Shown one piece after another: positions 11,147 through 21,369 of a stretch of DNA of 64,000 bases. Positions within the stretch are counted from its first letter, which is position 1. The number at the start of each line of letters is the position of its first letter. Made by a program: the position numbers and the translations under genes. The notes beneath the pieces were generated by a model. It made no database searches. It was not told where the DNA came from and saw only the letters and a program-made list of their open reading frames with translations. This DNA is from Medakamo hakoo. Taxonomy: Eukaryota; Chlorophyta; Trebouxiophyceae; Coccomyxaceae. The stretch is taken from positions 310,001-374,000 of the forward strand of contig CP089462.1 of assembly GCA_026636295.1 (NCBI GenBank), in the 5' to 3' direction.

Positions 11147-12066
11147 ATGGCCGCCCCCCGCTACACCGTCGCCGAGGTGTACCGGTCCGTCGTCGCGGAC
11201 GTGTGCGACCGGGTCCGCGGCGACTTTGTGGCTGACGGCGTGCCAGAGTGAGTTTTGTTGTTGGTTGTGGCGAGGCATTGATGGAAGCAAGACAAAATGC
11301 AAGACGGCTTTACTTACACTCATCCTGCCCTTTTTTCACAGGTCTGTCCTGGACGAGCTGCGGTCGTCGTGGGAGGCCAAGCTGGCGGCCAGTGGCGCGG
11401 CTGGCGGCGGCGAAGGGTAGGTTGTTGGGCGCTTTGTGCCGCGTCAACGCACCCCTCTCCAGTCGCACAACCTCACGACCTCGCCACCCCATCCACACAT
11501 CCGTCAGGCCTCCTCCGCCCGCGCCACTGGCCACGACTGTGGGCGTGCCGCCGCCCGTCCTGGCTGCGGCGGATGGGTCGGCAGCCGCTGGCCCGCCGGC
11601 CGAGCTCCCACCCCTGCCCGTGCCGGCTGTCACAGCAGGTGGCGGCGTCGGCGTCGGTGGTGGTGGTGGTGGAGGAGAGGGCGCCGGCGGCGGCGCGCCA
11701 GCGGACGCCGGCCGGGCGAAGCGCGCCCGGACCCTGCCCCAGGTCGACGGGGCGGCGGACGGGGAGGCCGTCGAAGCGCGGCCAGCGGCGGGCGCGGCGG
11801 CCGCGGACGCAGGCGGTGGGGGAGGAGGGGACCTCGACGACTTTGCCGACGTCCCGACCTCGTCCGACGATGAGGGCGGGGGCGGCGGCGGCCCCGGCGG
11901 CCGGGGCGGCCCCGCTGAGCCGACCGGCGGGGACCTGCTCCTGGCCACCTTCGACAAGGTCGTCCGCACGCGCAACAAGTGGAAGTGCGTCCTGCGCCGG
12001 GTCGTCCTGCGCCTGGGCGGGCGGGAACACCTGTTCGACTCTGTGGCGGGCGACATGACGTTTTGA
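11147..12066 (+). CDS. TOA1: Transcription initiation factor TFIIA large (alpha/beta) subunit
   Basis: Three exons, 11147-11247, 11342-11416 and 11508-12066, give 244 residues. Donors are GTGAGT and GTAGGT, and phase is kept at both junctions. The N-terminus (TVAEVYRSVVADVCDRV, then SVLDELRSSWEAKL) matches the four-helix-bundle region of TFIIA alpha. The C-terminus (LATFDKVVRTRNKWKCVLRR, then GREHLFDSVAGDMTF) matches the beta-barrel segment that contacts TBP and DNA. A proline/glycine-rich linker with an acidic patch (DLDDFADVPTSSDDE) lies between, as in other TFIIA precursors. The role is stabilising TBP on promoters for RNA polymerase II in the nucleus. The length is short to normal for the family. 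Confidence 0.93.
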
Positions 12067-12273
12067 ATTGTTTTGGTGCTGTGCTGTCAGACGTGTATGT
12101 CCTGGTGAGGGGCGGTTCTGCTTGTGGTCTGGGCGTGGGGGTGGGGTGGGGTGGGGTGGGGGGGGGCGACCGGATTCCGGCGCGGTGTGTGTTACTCTCC
12201 CGGCGTTTTTTGTTTTTTTTTTTCCAGGCACCTGCTCCCATCCCAGCCCTCCCACCCCGCCCCCCGCCCGCCC

Positions 12274-13725
12274 TCATTTCTTCCCGGCCTTTTTAGCCAC
12301 CGCCGCCGCCGCCGCCCTCGCCGCTTCAGCCCGCGCGGCCATCGCGCCCGGCGGCACCAGCATGGCCGCATTCCATTCAGGCCCTGGGCCGGACGCCGCT
12401 TTGCCCCCTTTCTTACCGCCGCCGCCGCTCCCACCGCTCCCGCCGTCCACGTTCACCGCCGCCATGGCGGCCAGGACAGACTCCAGCGACCCGACCTCCA
12501 CAGGCGGAGGCGGGGGGGACGTGACGTCGGCCGGGAGGGGCGACGCCGCCTTGTCTTTGGCGGCCGCCAGGCGGGCTTCCGCCGCCGCGCGCTTCTTGCC
12601 CTCCTTGGGCGCGGCCGCCAGCCCGGCTTCCGCGTCCTCCAGCTCGGCCTTGATGGCGGCGGCGGCCGCGCCCGCGGCCGCGGCCTTGCGCGCGGCTTCC
12701 GCCCCCCGCACCGCCTCATCCAGGTCGGCCGCGTCCAGGAAGAGCGGCGTGTAGCGGGACCGGGCCGACGAGACGGACAGGCCGCCCGCCTGGAAGACGG
12801 GCACGCCGGCGAAGCCGGGCGGCGGCGCCTCGCCCGACGCTTCGTAGACTTGCAGGGCGCGCGCCACCTGGGCCGGGTCCGGCACGAACCGGAACATGAC
12901 GGCCTCCGCGCCCGGCGGGCGGGCGTCGGCGGACGCCGCGAGCGTGTAGACGCGGTCCAGCGTCGTGCGGCCGACGACAATCTCTTTGGCGACCTTGCGC
13001 GGCGCTTTCTTGCGGACTTGGTCGGCGAGGGACCGGGCGCCCGACTCGGACATGAAGAGCAGGCCCAGTTCACGGCGGGTGGACGGGGCGGACGGGTCGT
13101 TTTCCTCCTGTGTGTTGGGGTGGGCGGCGTGGATGGATGGATGGATGGATGGGAGGCGGGTGAGGGGGCATGGGGTCGATCGGGCGCCGCCTACTTTTTC
13201 GGGGCCGACCGCCAACGCTCAAACCTACTTCTCCCGTCACGAGCACGATGTCATTGTTTTTGTTGACGACCGCATAGATGGGCACCGACGACAAGCGGGC
13301 GAGCAGGTCGGGCGGGACGGGGGATGCGGTGGTGGCGTCGGCCGTTGCTTCGGCCGCGGTCGCGGCCGCAAGGTCGGCCAGGGCGGGGCCAGTCCGCGAG
13401 GCGACGTACGATGTTGGAGGTCGCGCAGCGGTCATAGTGGCCGACTGTGTGCGTGTGTGTGGTGTCACAGGGAATGAGGTGGGCGGTGAGGGCACGGCTG
13501 GCGGACGGCTGGGCAAACGCATGCGCTGGCCGCTGTCTCGCGTGCTCGCGCTGTGTCCTCAAAACGCACCGCCAGGACGCGGCCGCCGGGCTTGGCAGGC
13601 TGCCCTCCCCCTAGCGCCCGCTGTACGTGCGCGCCCAGCTCATCGCGGGCTTGGGTGAGGGCGGACGCGACGCCGGCGACGGCCCGGCCGGCGTGGTGGA
13701 TGAGGTCTTCGAGTGGGTTGCTCAT
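12274..13725 (-). CDS. TIC22: Tic22-like chloroplast protein-import factor
   Basis: Three exons, 13570-13725, 13229-13444 and 12274-13107, give 401 residues, all in phase 0 (donors GTGCGT and GTAGGT). The core reads LSSVPIYAVVNKNNDIVLVT, GLLFMSESGARSLADQVR, FRFVPDPAQVARAL and GVPVFQAGGLSV, which follows the Tic22 family order. Tic22 is a soluble intermembrane-space protein of the plastid envelope that helps precursors pass between the TOC and TIC complexes. The N-terminus (MSNPLEDLIHHAGRAVAGVA) is amphipathic rather than a classic Ser/Arg transit peptide. An alanine/lysine-rich, probably helical tail of about 170 residues follows the conserved core and is unusual. The start codon is only 90 bp from the divergent BRE1 start. 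Confidence 0.88.
13131..13152. repeat. (GGAT)n tetranucleotide repeat in Tic22 intron 2
   Basis: Five copies of GGAT lie in the second intron of the Tic22 gene. The same unit recurs in an intron of the UGP3 gene (41511-41534). Confidence 0.9.
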
Positions 13726-13815
13726 TGTTGATGTGCGAATGGGAACGGCGACGGCCAGAGCCGCAACAAAAAAAAAGGAGAGGAGACACCGGCCGCTCCG
13801 CCCCGCCCCACCACC
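13726..13815. promoter_or_regulatory. 90-bp divergent spacer, Tic22 / BRE1
   Basis: Only 90 bp separate the start codons of Tic22 (-) and BRE1 (+). Both promoters must overlap each other or extend into the neighbouring transcripts. An A-rich run (AACAAAAAAAAAGG) lies in it. No core element is certain. Confidence 0.55.
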
Positions 13816-16362
13816 ATGGCCGACGCCCAGGCGGTCGCACGCCTGACCAAGGCCAACGCCGCCCTGACCGCCCAGCTGAAAGCCGAGCGCGCGCGCATGG
13901 CCGAGCTGGAGGAGGAACTGGAAAAAGCAAAGGGCCGGGCCGACGCGTCGGCGGCGACAGTCTCGGCCGTGTGCCGGGTGTGGGACCAGGCGCAGGCGGA
14001 CATCGCGTACGCGACGGCACGGGCGGCAGGGCTGGCGTCCGGCGACGCGGCTGATGCGGCGGCGGGACGGGCCAAGCCACACCTGCCGGCGGGAGACGGC
14101 ACGGGCGACCCGCCCACCCCGGGCGATGAGCAGGCTGCGGACGATGGGGCCGCCCTGCCGGACGATCCGCTGCTGCAGCGCTTGCTGGCCGGCGCGGACG
14201 GTGCGACTGTGAAGGCCATCACCAAAGCCCGGGCGGGCGAGGCGGGCGACGCGAGCGCCGTCGAACGCGCCGTCCTGCGCCGCGCGGCCGCGACCCAGGC
14301 GTCCCTCGCAGCGCTGCAGGCCGCGTTGAGCGCCCACCCGCCCGGCACCGTCCCGGCCGACGTGGCTGCTGCTGGTGCGGCCGCCGACGCGGCGCGTGCC
14401 GCGGCGCGGGCTGCCACCTCCGCCGCAGCCGCCGCCCGCGACCGGGCCGCCCAGGCCGAAGCCGCGTTGAAGGAAGCCAACGACGCGCTGGCCGACAAGG
14501 AGGAGGCGCTGCAGACCGCGCGCAAGCGCGCCGAGCTGCACAAGCCCGCGGCGGCGCCCATGAGCCGGCCCGGGTCGGCGGCCAAGCTGGACGACGGCGG
14601 GGCGGCAGAGCCGTCGGCCGAGGCGGCGGCCAAGCTTGCGGCGCTGGAAGCTGACCTCGCCTCCGAACGCGCCCGCGTCGCGGACGCGGAAGCCGCTACC
14701 GCCGACGCGCGCAAGGCCCTGACCGCTCGTACCAAAGACCTGGACGACGCTTTGCAGGACGCGGACGGCCTGCGCGGCGAGCTGCGCCGCGCGCGCGACG
14801 CGACCGCGGCAGCAGCGGCGGCCGTGGGGACGGCCAACACCGGCGACACGGCCGCCCTCCACGACCGCATCGCCTCCCTGGAAGCCGCCCTCCAGTCAGC
14901 GCACAGGACGGCCGAGGACGCCGCCCGCGCCGCGGCGAAACTCAAGGTCGAAGCCGACGGCGCGCGTTTCGCGGCTGACCGGGCTGCGGCCGCCGACTCT
15001 CGCGCGGCGCGTGCGGAAGCCGCGGCAGCAGCAGCTTCCACGGCCGCCCGCGACGCCGCCGCGGCCTTGGACCGGGAACGCGCCCGGGCGGGCAACGAAA
15101 AGACGGTGGCCGAGCTGAAAGTCATGATCGAGGCGCTGCAAAAGGAGGCGGCGGCGGCGAGCGCGGCGGCCGCGCGCGCGCGCAAGCGCGGGCGCGACGG
15201 CGGCGGCGGCGGCGACGGTGCCGGGGACGCGGCCGCTGCCCGGGCCAAAGCCGCCCGCCTGCAGGCCCGCCTGGCCGCCCGGGATGGGGAGGTGGCGCGG
15301 CTGCGGGCGCACGCCCGCACGCTCGCGGACGGCGCCGCAGACCTTCGGGTCTTGGTTGACGTCCTCCGCGCCGCCGGCGCGGGCGGGGACGGCGTCGCTG
15401 CGGCCGCCGCGGCGGCGGAGGCCTCCGCCAAGGCTCGGGCAGCCGCTGGGGCGGGCGCAGTGCCGTCCGCGCCGGCCACGACCGCCGCGCCCGTCCCGGA
15501 AGCGGTCGCCGCAGCCCAGGCAGCCGCGGACGCTGCTGCCGCCGAAGCCGCCGCCGCGACCGCGCGCGCATCCGCGCTGGCCGACCGCGTTGCGGCTCTG
15601 GAAGCGGACGTCGACGCGTACATTGCGGAAGTCGAAGCGACGGGCGGCGCGTATGAGGCCATGCAAGCCCAAAACATGGGCTTGCTCCAACGCCTGACGG
15701 AGCGGGACGACGCGGTGGCGGCCGAGGGCGCGCGGGCGGCGGCCGCGGAAGCCAAGGTCGCGGCGGCCGTCGACGCCCTGAACGCAGCGGAGCGCCGGGC
15801 TGACGCCGCCGCCGCCGAAGCGTCGGCCCTCAAATCCCGGGCGGCCGACCTCGACGCCCGCCTGGCCAGCGCGCGCGAGGAAGCGACCGTCTACTCGGTG
15901 CGGGCCAAGCGGGCCGCCGACACGCTGCGCGAGCTGGAAGCTGCCCAAAAGGAACTGGCCGACCTGAAGCGCGGGTCCAACCGGGAGCTGGACGCCGTGA
16001 AAGAAGCGGCGGCCGCGGCCGACGACGCGCTGCGGTCGGAGAAGAAGCGGCGCACGCGCGCGCAGGAGGAGTTGGCGAGCCTGCACGCCCGCCTGGAAAA
16101 GTTGCGGGCTGCCGGGCTGGCCGCCGTCGCCGCCGATGCGGGCGTCGCGCCGCCTGGGTCCAGCCGCGAGCTGGAAGCCCTGCGCTCCATCGTGCGGTGC
16201 AACGTGTGCCGCGGCGCCAACAAAGACACGGTCATCACACGGTGCTTCCACGTCTTTTGCCGGGGATGCGTCGACGAACGGCTGGAGAGCCGCAACCGGA
16301 AGTGCCCGCAGTGTGCGACGGTCTTCAGTGCGAGCGACGTCAAGCAAATCTACTTCTCTTAG
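13816..16362 (+). CDS. BRE1: BRE1-type E3 ubiquitin ligase (histone H2B monoubiquitination)
   Basis: Single exon, 848 residues, starting in a good context (CACCATGG). Most of the protein is an alanine-rich coiled coil with long heptad-like Glu/Lys/Ala stretches. The C-terminal RING has Cys795, Cys798, Cys810, His812, Cys815, Cys818, Cys830 and Cys833, and the protein ends in SDVKQIYFS. The TRCFHVFCxxC and RKCPQC pattern followed by a short tail ending in I-Y is characteristic of BRE1, RNF20/40 and plant HUB1/2. These ligases attach one ubiquitin to histone H2B in the nucleus during transcription. No intron is needed to keep frame. Confidence 0.92.
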   Translation: MADAQAVARLTKANAALTAQLKAERARMAELEEELEKAKGRADASAATVSAVCRVWDQAQADIAYATARAAGLASGDAADAAAGRAKPHLPAGDGTGDPPTPGDEQAADDGAALPDDPLLQRLLAGADGATVKAITKARAGEAGDASAVERAVLRRAAATQASLAALQAALSAHPPGTVPADVAAAGAAADAARAAARAATSAAAAARDRAAQAEAALKEANDALADKEEALQTARKRAELHKPAAAPMSRPGSAAKLDDGGAAEPSAEAAAKLAALEADLASERARVADAEAATADARKALTARTKDLDDALQDADGLRGELRRARDATAAAAAAVGTANTGDTAALHDRIASLEAALQSAHRTAEDAARAAAKLKVEADGARFAADRAAAADSRAARAEAAAAAASTAARDAAAALDRERARAGNEKTVAELKVMIEALQKEAAAASAAAARARKRGRDGGGGGDGAGDAAAARAKAARLQARLAARDGEVARLRAHARTLADGAADLRVLVDVLRAAGAGGDGVAAAAAAAEASAKARAAAGAGAVPSAPATTAAPVPEAVAAAQAAADAAAAEAAAATARASALADRVAALEADVDAYIAEVEATGGAYEAMQAQNMGLLQRLTERDDAVAAEGARAAAAEAKVAAAVDALNAAERRADAAAAEASALKSRAADLDARLASAREEATVYSVRAKRAADTLRELEAAQKELADLKRGSNRELDAVKEAAAAADDALRSEKKRRTRAQEELASLHARLEKLRAAGLAAVAADAGVAPPGSSRELEALRSIVRCNVCRGANKDTVITRCFHVFCRGCVDERLESRNRKCPQCATVFSASDVKQIYFS

Positions 16363-16417
16363 CGTGTGGGGTTGGGGACGGTGGGATGGGCGCGGGCTTG
16401 GATGGGATTTGGCGGAA

Positions 16418-16450
16418 GGGATGGGATGGGATGGGGTTGGGGATGGAGAG
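16418..16450. repeat. GGGAT-type minisatellite in 3' flank of BRE1
   Basis: Repeated GGGAT/GGGGAT units lie just behind the BRE1 stop codon. A very similar stretch follows the Y14-like gene at about 47003-47040. These look like slippage-derived simple repeats in 3' UTRs. Confidence 0.7.
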
Positions 16451-16548
16451 AGAGAGTGCTGTGGGCAGGGACTGTGTTCACGTCTCTGTGTGCACACAAC
16501 TCCATCATCTCGTGCGCCTCTCAGCCGCACAACCCGGCTTCCTCAGCC

Positions 16549-19500
16549 ATGGCGGCCGCAGCCATGGCTCGCCGACACACCGTCGCAGTCGTGCTGGCTG
16601 TGCTGGTGAGTCCAGGATGGGTATGGACGAGCAGTGGGCCGCGTATATTTTCTGTCGCGCGCGGTGGACGCTCCCGCATCCAATGGGCCTCTCACGTTTC
16701 CCTCACGCCCTCCTTCTGCACGCCTTCCCGCCCACGCACCCCCATCCGGTCAGGCCGTGCTCGCACGCTCAGGCGCTGCCACACCCAGTGGCGTGGGTTT
16801 CGCAGACGACCCGCCGTCCCCACCCCCTCCCGCACCCCCACCACCCCCACCGCCCCCGCCCGACCCGCCATCGGCCTCATGGCCCACCACCGTCCGCACG
16901 CCCGGCGTCTGTGCCCTGTCCGGGACGTGCGGCGTGTCGGAAACCGGTGCGCCCCTGTCATGTGCCAGCAACACGCCAGCGACGCCGCTGGACCCGTTGG
17001 CCGCGTCCGTCCTCGCCACCACCTGCCCCGGCTTGGTGGCCGACCCCAACGCCACCACGCTGGCCTGCTGCGACGCCGCCCAGGTCGCCTGGCTGGCCGG
17101 CCGGCTGTCTGAAGCCGCGTCGTACGTGGGCGGCTGCCCCGCGTGCGAAGCCGGGGTGCGCGCGCTGTGGTGCGGCCTGCTCTGCGGCCCCGACCAGGCC
17201 CTGGCCTGGAACGTCAGCGCCGCCGACCACCCGGGCGGCAACGCCACCGCCGGCCTGGCCGCGTCGTCTGCGACGGTCTGGCTCGCGCCCAAGGCCGCCG
17301 CCGCCCTGCACGAAGCCTGCCGGGGTGTGGTGTTGCCGGGCGGGCACGGCTCCGCGGTCGCGGCACTGGTCGGTCGCCCGCTCGACGGCGGGGCGAGCGC
17401 GTGGTTGGGCGCCTGGTCGTCGACCAACGACACGGCGGGTGGCGCCACCCGCCCGGCGTCTCCGGCAGGCGGGGTCGTGCTGTCCTTCCAAACGCACCCT
17501 CCCCCGCCCGACGCCGTGAATGCGACCGCCTTCTCATGGGACGCGCCGCCGTGCGCCGGCAGCTGTGGCTGCGCCGACTGCCCGTCCGCGCCGACGTCGC
17601 CGACGCCCAACGCGACGGCCTGCCCCGCGCCGCCGGCGCGGCCGCCACCGCCTCCCACGGGATGCGTGCCGCTGGGCCTGGGCCGCACCCACGTCACGTG
17701 CGGTGGCTTGGGCGCGGCCGTGATGGTGGCTGGGCTGGCGTTTACGTTTCCAGCGCTCGCGAGTGCTTTGGCCACGGCCGGCAGCCCCTGGCCGCCCACG
17801 GCGGTCGCGGGCCGGCTGGAGCCGCTGTTGAGTGGGTGGAGCCACCGCACCGCCCACTCCACCCCCATCCCGCCCGCCGAGGCCGCGCTGTCCGCCTGGC
17901 TCAGCCGGCGTGGGCTGTTTGCGTCCGACGCGCCCCGCCCGCTCGTCATTGGTTCCCTCCTTGCCGTCGGCCTGGCGTCGTTGGGCGCGCTCATCGGCCC
18001 GTCCGCCCGGTCCGTCGACGGCTTGGCGCTCATTGGCACGCGGGCGGCTGCCCTGATGTACGCCCCGACGCCCGGCTCCCGGTCAGCGAAAGAAGCCGCG
18101 ATTGTGGCGGGCGCGTTTGGGGTCGACCCCCCCGTCCGCAAGCTGCGCCTGGCGCTGCAAGGCCGGGCCGTCGTCTCTGCGCCCGCCCTGGCGGCTGCAT
18201 TTGACATCCACGAGTTTGTGGTGACCAACATCAGCGCCCCGGCCCCACGGGACGCGCTCGCGCCGCCGTCCGCGGCCGCCAACCTTACGCTGGCCGACGT
18301 GTGCGCCCGCCCGACGCCCACCAGCCCGTGCGCCACCAACTCGCCCCTCGCCTGGTGGGGCTTTAACCGCACCGCATTTGAGACGGCGGTGGCAGCCAAC
18401 GCCACGGCAGCATGCGCCGACAGCGGCGGGTGCGGCGGCGTGAGCCCGCTGGCGGTGCTGGGCTGGCCCGACGACGGCGGCGCCGACGCCAACGACCCGC
18501 CATCGGCCAAAGCGACTGTCCTGTTCATGGAGTTCGACTTAAACGGTTCCAGTCCCGGCGCTGCTCGCGCGTTTGAGGCTGCCGCCATTGCAGCGACCAC
18601 CCGGCCGGGAGGGTCGGCCAAATGCGCGGCCACCACGCCGCTGGGCAAAATCGCGGCGGCCGCCAACCTGACCCTCACCATCGAAGCCGAACGGTCGCTC
18701 GGCGACGAGCTGGCGAGGGAAGCCTTCCAGAAACGGCGTGTGGCCCGCCTGATGAAGGCGGGCGTGCTCACAGCCATCTTCTGGTCTGTGGCCCTGTCCC
18801 GCCGCCGGTTGGGCGCGCCGCCCGCTGACGCCGTCCTCACCACCCGGCTCGGCCTCGGCCTGACGGCTGTGCTGGCCTGCTCCCTGGCCTCCGCCGCCGG
18901 CGCGGGCCTGGCCGGCTGGGCGGGCGTGGAAGCCGCCGCCGCGCCCTTTGTCCTCGCGGTCTTACCGGTCCTGAGCCTGGGCACCCTGGCCGACGGCGCG
19001 CCGTTCGTGGTGGCCGCGTTTGACGCGGCCCCGCCCTCCGCCCCCGTCCGCTCGCGCCTGGCCCTCGCCCTGGCTCAGGCCGGCCCGGCCGCAGCCGCGG
19101 CTGCGGCAGCCCAGTTCCTGGCGCTGCTGGCTGTGGCGGCGTCCGGCCCGCCCGCGGAACGCGGCGCCGCCGCCGCGGGCGCCCTCTCCACCGCCGTCGG
19201 ATTTGGCCTCCTGCTGACACTTTTTTCCGCCGCGCTCGCGGCCGACGCCCGCCGGGCGGCCGCCCGGCGCCTGGACGCCTGCCCCCTCATCACCCTGCCA
19301 CCCACCTCCTCGTCCTGGGAGGTGGCGGAACCGCCCGACGCCGACGATGGCTGGGACGCCGAACCCGCGGCGGGCGGGCACGACGCCGGCACGGACGCGG
19401 GCACGGACGCGGGCCCCGCGCCGCCGCGGCCGCGGCCGGAAGACCCGCCCCTCTGGGCGGGCGCTCTACCCGGCCTGTCCGCCGTCGCGGCTCTGGACGC

Positions 19501-21016
19501 CGCACCACGCCTGTCCTCTCCGGGTGCGCGGGCCGGCATCACAGCCGCGGCCGTGGCCCTCCTCGGCATCGCGGCGGCCGCCCTGCCCGGCACGCGCCCC
19601 GGCCACGACCCGGTCGACGCCCTCCCACCCGCGTCCTACCTGCGGGCGTACCGTGCCGTCGCGGCTGCCAACCGGCGGGTCGGCCCGCCGCTCGACATCA
19701 TTCTCACGGACGTGCCGCTCACCCCGGCCGGGCTGGCCGCCGTGTGCGGCCACGCGCCGGGGTGCCGCCCCACCTCGCTCGTGGCGTCTCTGTCCGCGGC
19801 TGCCGCCACGCCCGACGCGTCCGCCGGCACCTGGATCGCGTCCCCTCCGTCTTCCTGGCCCGACGCCTTCCTCACCTGGGCCGACCCGGCCGCGCCAGGC
19901 TGTTGCTCCGTCCAGGCGGGCACGGCCGACCCGTGTGTTGTCGCCGACGCGTCCGCTTCCACCGCCGACTGTGCGCCCTGCTTCAACGACACCGCCTGGC
20001 CGGCGCTGGAGGCGAGTGCGGTGGCGGCCAAGCTGCCTTGGTTCCTGGACGCAGCTCCCCGCCCACCGGCCTGCGCCGTCGGCGGTGCCGCCTTTGCTGC
20101 TGATCTGTCCTGGTCCGGCGCAGTGCCAACCACCATCCCCACCTCCCGCCTGCGGACCACACACACACCCATCCGCACGCCCGCCGACCTGCCCGCGGCT
20201 TTAGCTGGCACCCGCCGTGCTGTTGACGCGGCTGCCGCGAGCGCGGGCGTCAAAGCCTTCCCGCACGCCCGCTGGCACGGCGTCGCCGAACGCGAGGCGG
20301 CGGCCGGGCGTGCGCTGGGGCGCGGCGCCTTCCTCGCGGCCGCCGCCGTCGCGGCCGGCGCCCTGGCCGCCCTGGGCTGCCCGCGCACGGCCCTGATCGC
20401 GTCCGCCTCCACCGCCGGCACCGGCGTCCTGGCGCTGGCCTTCCTCCGCCTGGCGGGCGCGCCGCTCAACGCCGCGAGTGCTGGCGCCATCACTGCTGCC
20501 CTGGCGGCGACGGCCGGCCCGGCCCTCCACCTGTGCACGGCGTACGCCCGGGCCGACGGTTCTGCCGGCTCCGGCGAAGACGCTCTGTACCATGACGTGG
20601 GACGCGCGCGCGTCGCGGCCGCCCTGGGCGCCGTCGGCGCGCCCGCCCTCATCGGCGGCGTCGCGGCCAAGCTTGCCGCAGTCGCCGCGCTGCGCCTCGC
20701 TGGCTCCCGCTCTGGCCACACCCCTCTCGCATCGGCGCTCGTGGCCTGCGCCCTGGCGACGGCCTTCATCAGTCTCGTCCTCCTGCCCTCCGTCGTCCTC
20801 CCGCTCGTCGGCCCTGAACACCGTCCGGGACCCGGCCTGCGCCGGCGGCGCGGCGGTGGCGGCGGGGGAGATGGGGGTGGGCCCCTCCCACCCGCCGACC
20901 GCCCTCCCGCTGCGCTGACCGACCCTGCGTCCGTCTGGCCGGCGGATGACTCTGTCGCGGGCGCCTGGCCAGTCGACGACACGGGCACGCCGCCGCCCGA
21001 GCCCGCGGGCGCATGA
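16549..21016 (+). CDS. NPC1: NPC1-type sterol transporter
   Basis: Two exons, 16549-16605 and 16754-21016, give 1439 residues (donor GTGAGT). The first exon encodes a signal peptide (HTVAVVLAVL) and the intron follows codon 19. The N-terminal domain shows the cysteine-rich NPC1 pattern: ALSGTCGV, then TLACCDAAQVAWL, then GGCPACEAGVRALWCGLLCG. Many N-glycosylation sites (NAT, NVS) indicate lumenal loops. The middle holds a sterol-sensing-like set of helices (FVLAVLPVLSLGTLADG). A second helix block near the C-terminus reads FISLVLLPSVVLPLVGP. NPC1 exports cholesterol-type sterols from lysosome or vacuole membranes and is built like an RND permease. The length is near the family norm (about 1280), with proline-rich inserts. 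Confidence 0.92.
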
Positions 21017-21369
21017 ATGCATGTGAGAAGGATTGATTGTAAAAGCATAGAAAAAGGAGTTTTGTTTTTTTCAAGGCTTCAAGGTCTCTCTCTCTCTCAC
21101 ACACCCCGCACGAAGAAGAAAAAAAGGCGCGCGTTTCACACATTCAAGGATGGAGGTAGGCGTACAAAGAATGGGACTCTCGCGCAGGGCGCGCATGCAG
21201 CGCCGCGGACGATGTGATGGCAAGTGTTGGTTGGATGGAAGGGGGGGTTGAAAAAAAAAAGTGGAGCGACGGGGCCGGAGGGGACGGCGCCCGCACCGGA
21301 GGACTGTGAGAGCTCGTCCGGCCGTCGCATGGGCCGGTGTCCTTGGGTCGGCAATCCCCAAAAACTGCA
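21017..21369. other. Convergent 3' region; possible TGTAA signal
   Basis: This 353-bp spacer lies between the NPC1 stop and the stop of the orphan gene on the other strand. TGTAA at 21038-21042, about 20 bases behind the NPC1 stop, matches the polyadenylation signal known from many chlorophytes, but most genes here do not show it. A CT repeat lies at about 21088-21102 and an A run near 21247. No gene is seen. Confidence 0.45.

Noticed and set aside
13722-15833. A 703-codon open frame antisense to BRE1
   Set aside because: The plus strand has the coiled coil and the C-terminal RING. The antisense frame has no family feature and would cover the divergent promoter.
21038-21042. TGTAA as the general polyadenylation signal of this genome
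   Set aside because: It is well placed behind NPC1 but absent at the expected distance behind most other genes here, so I do not call it in general.
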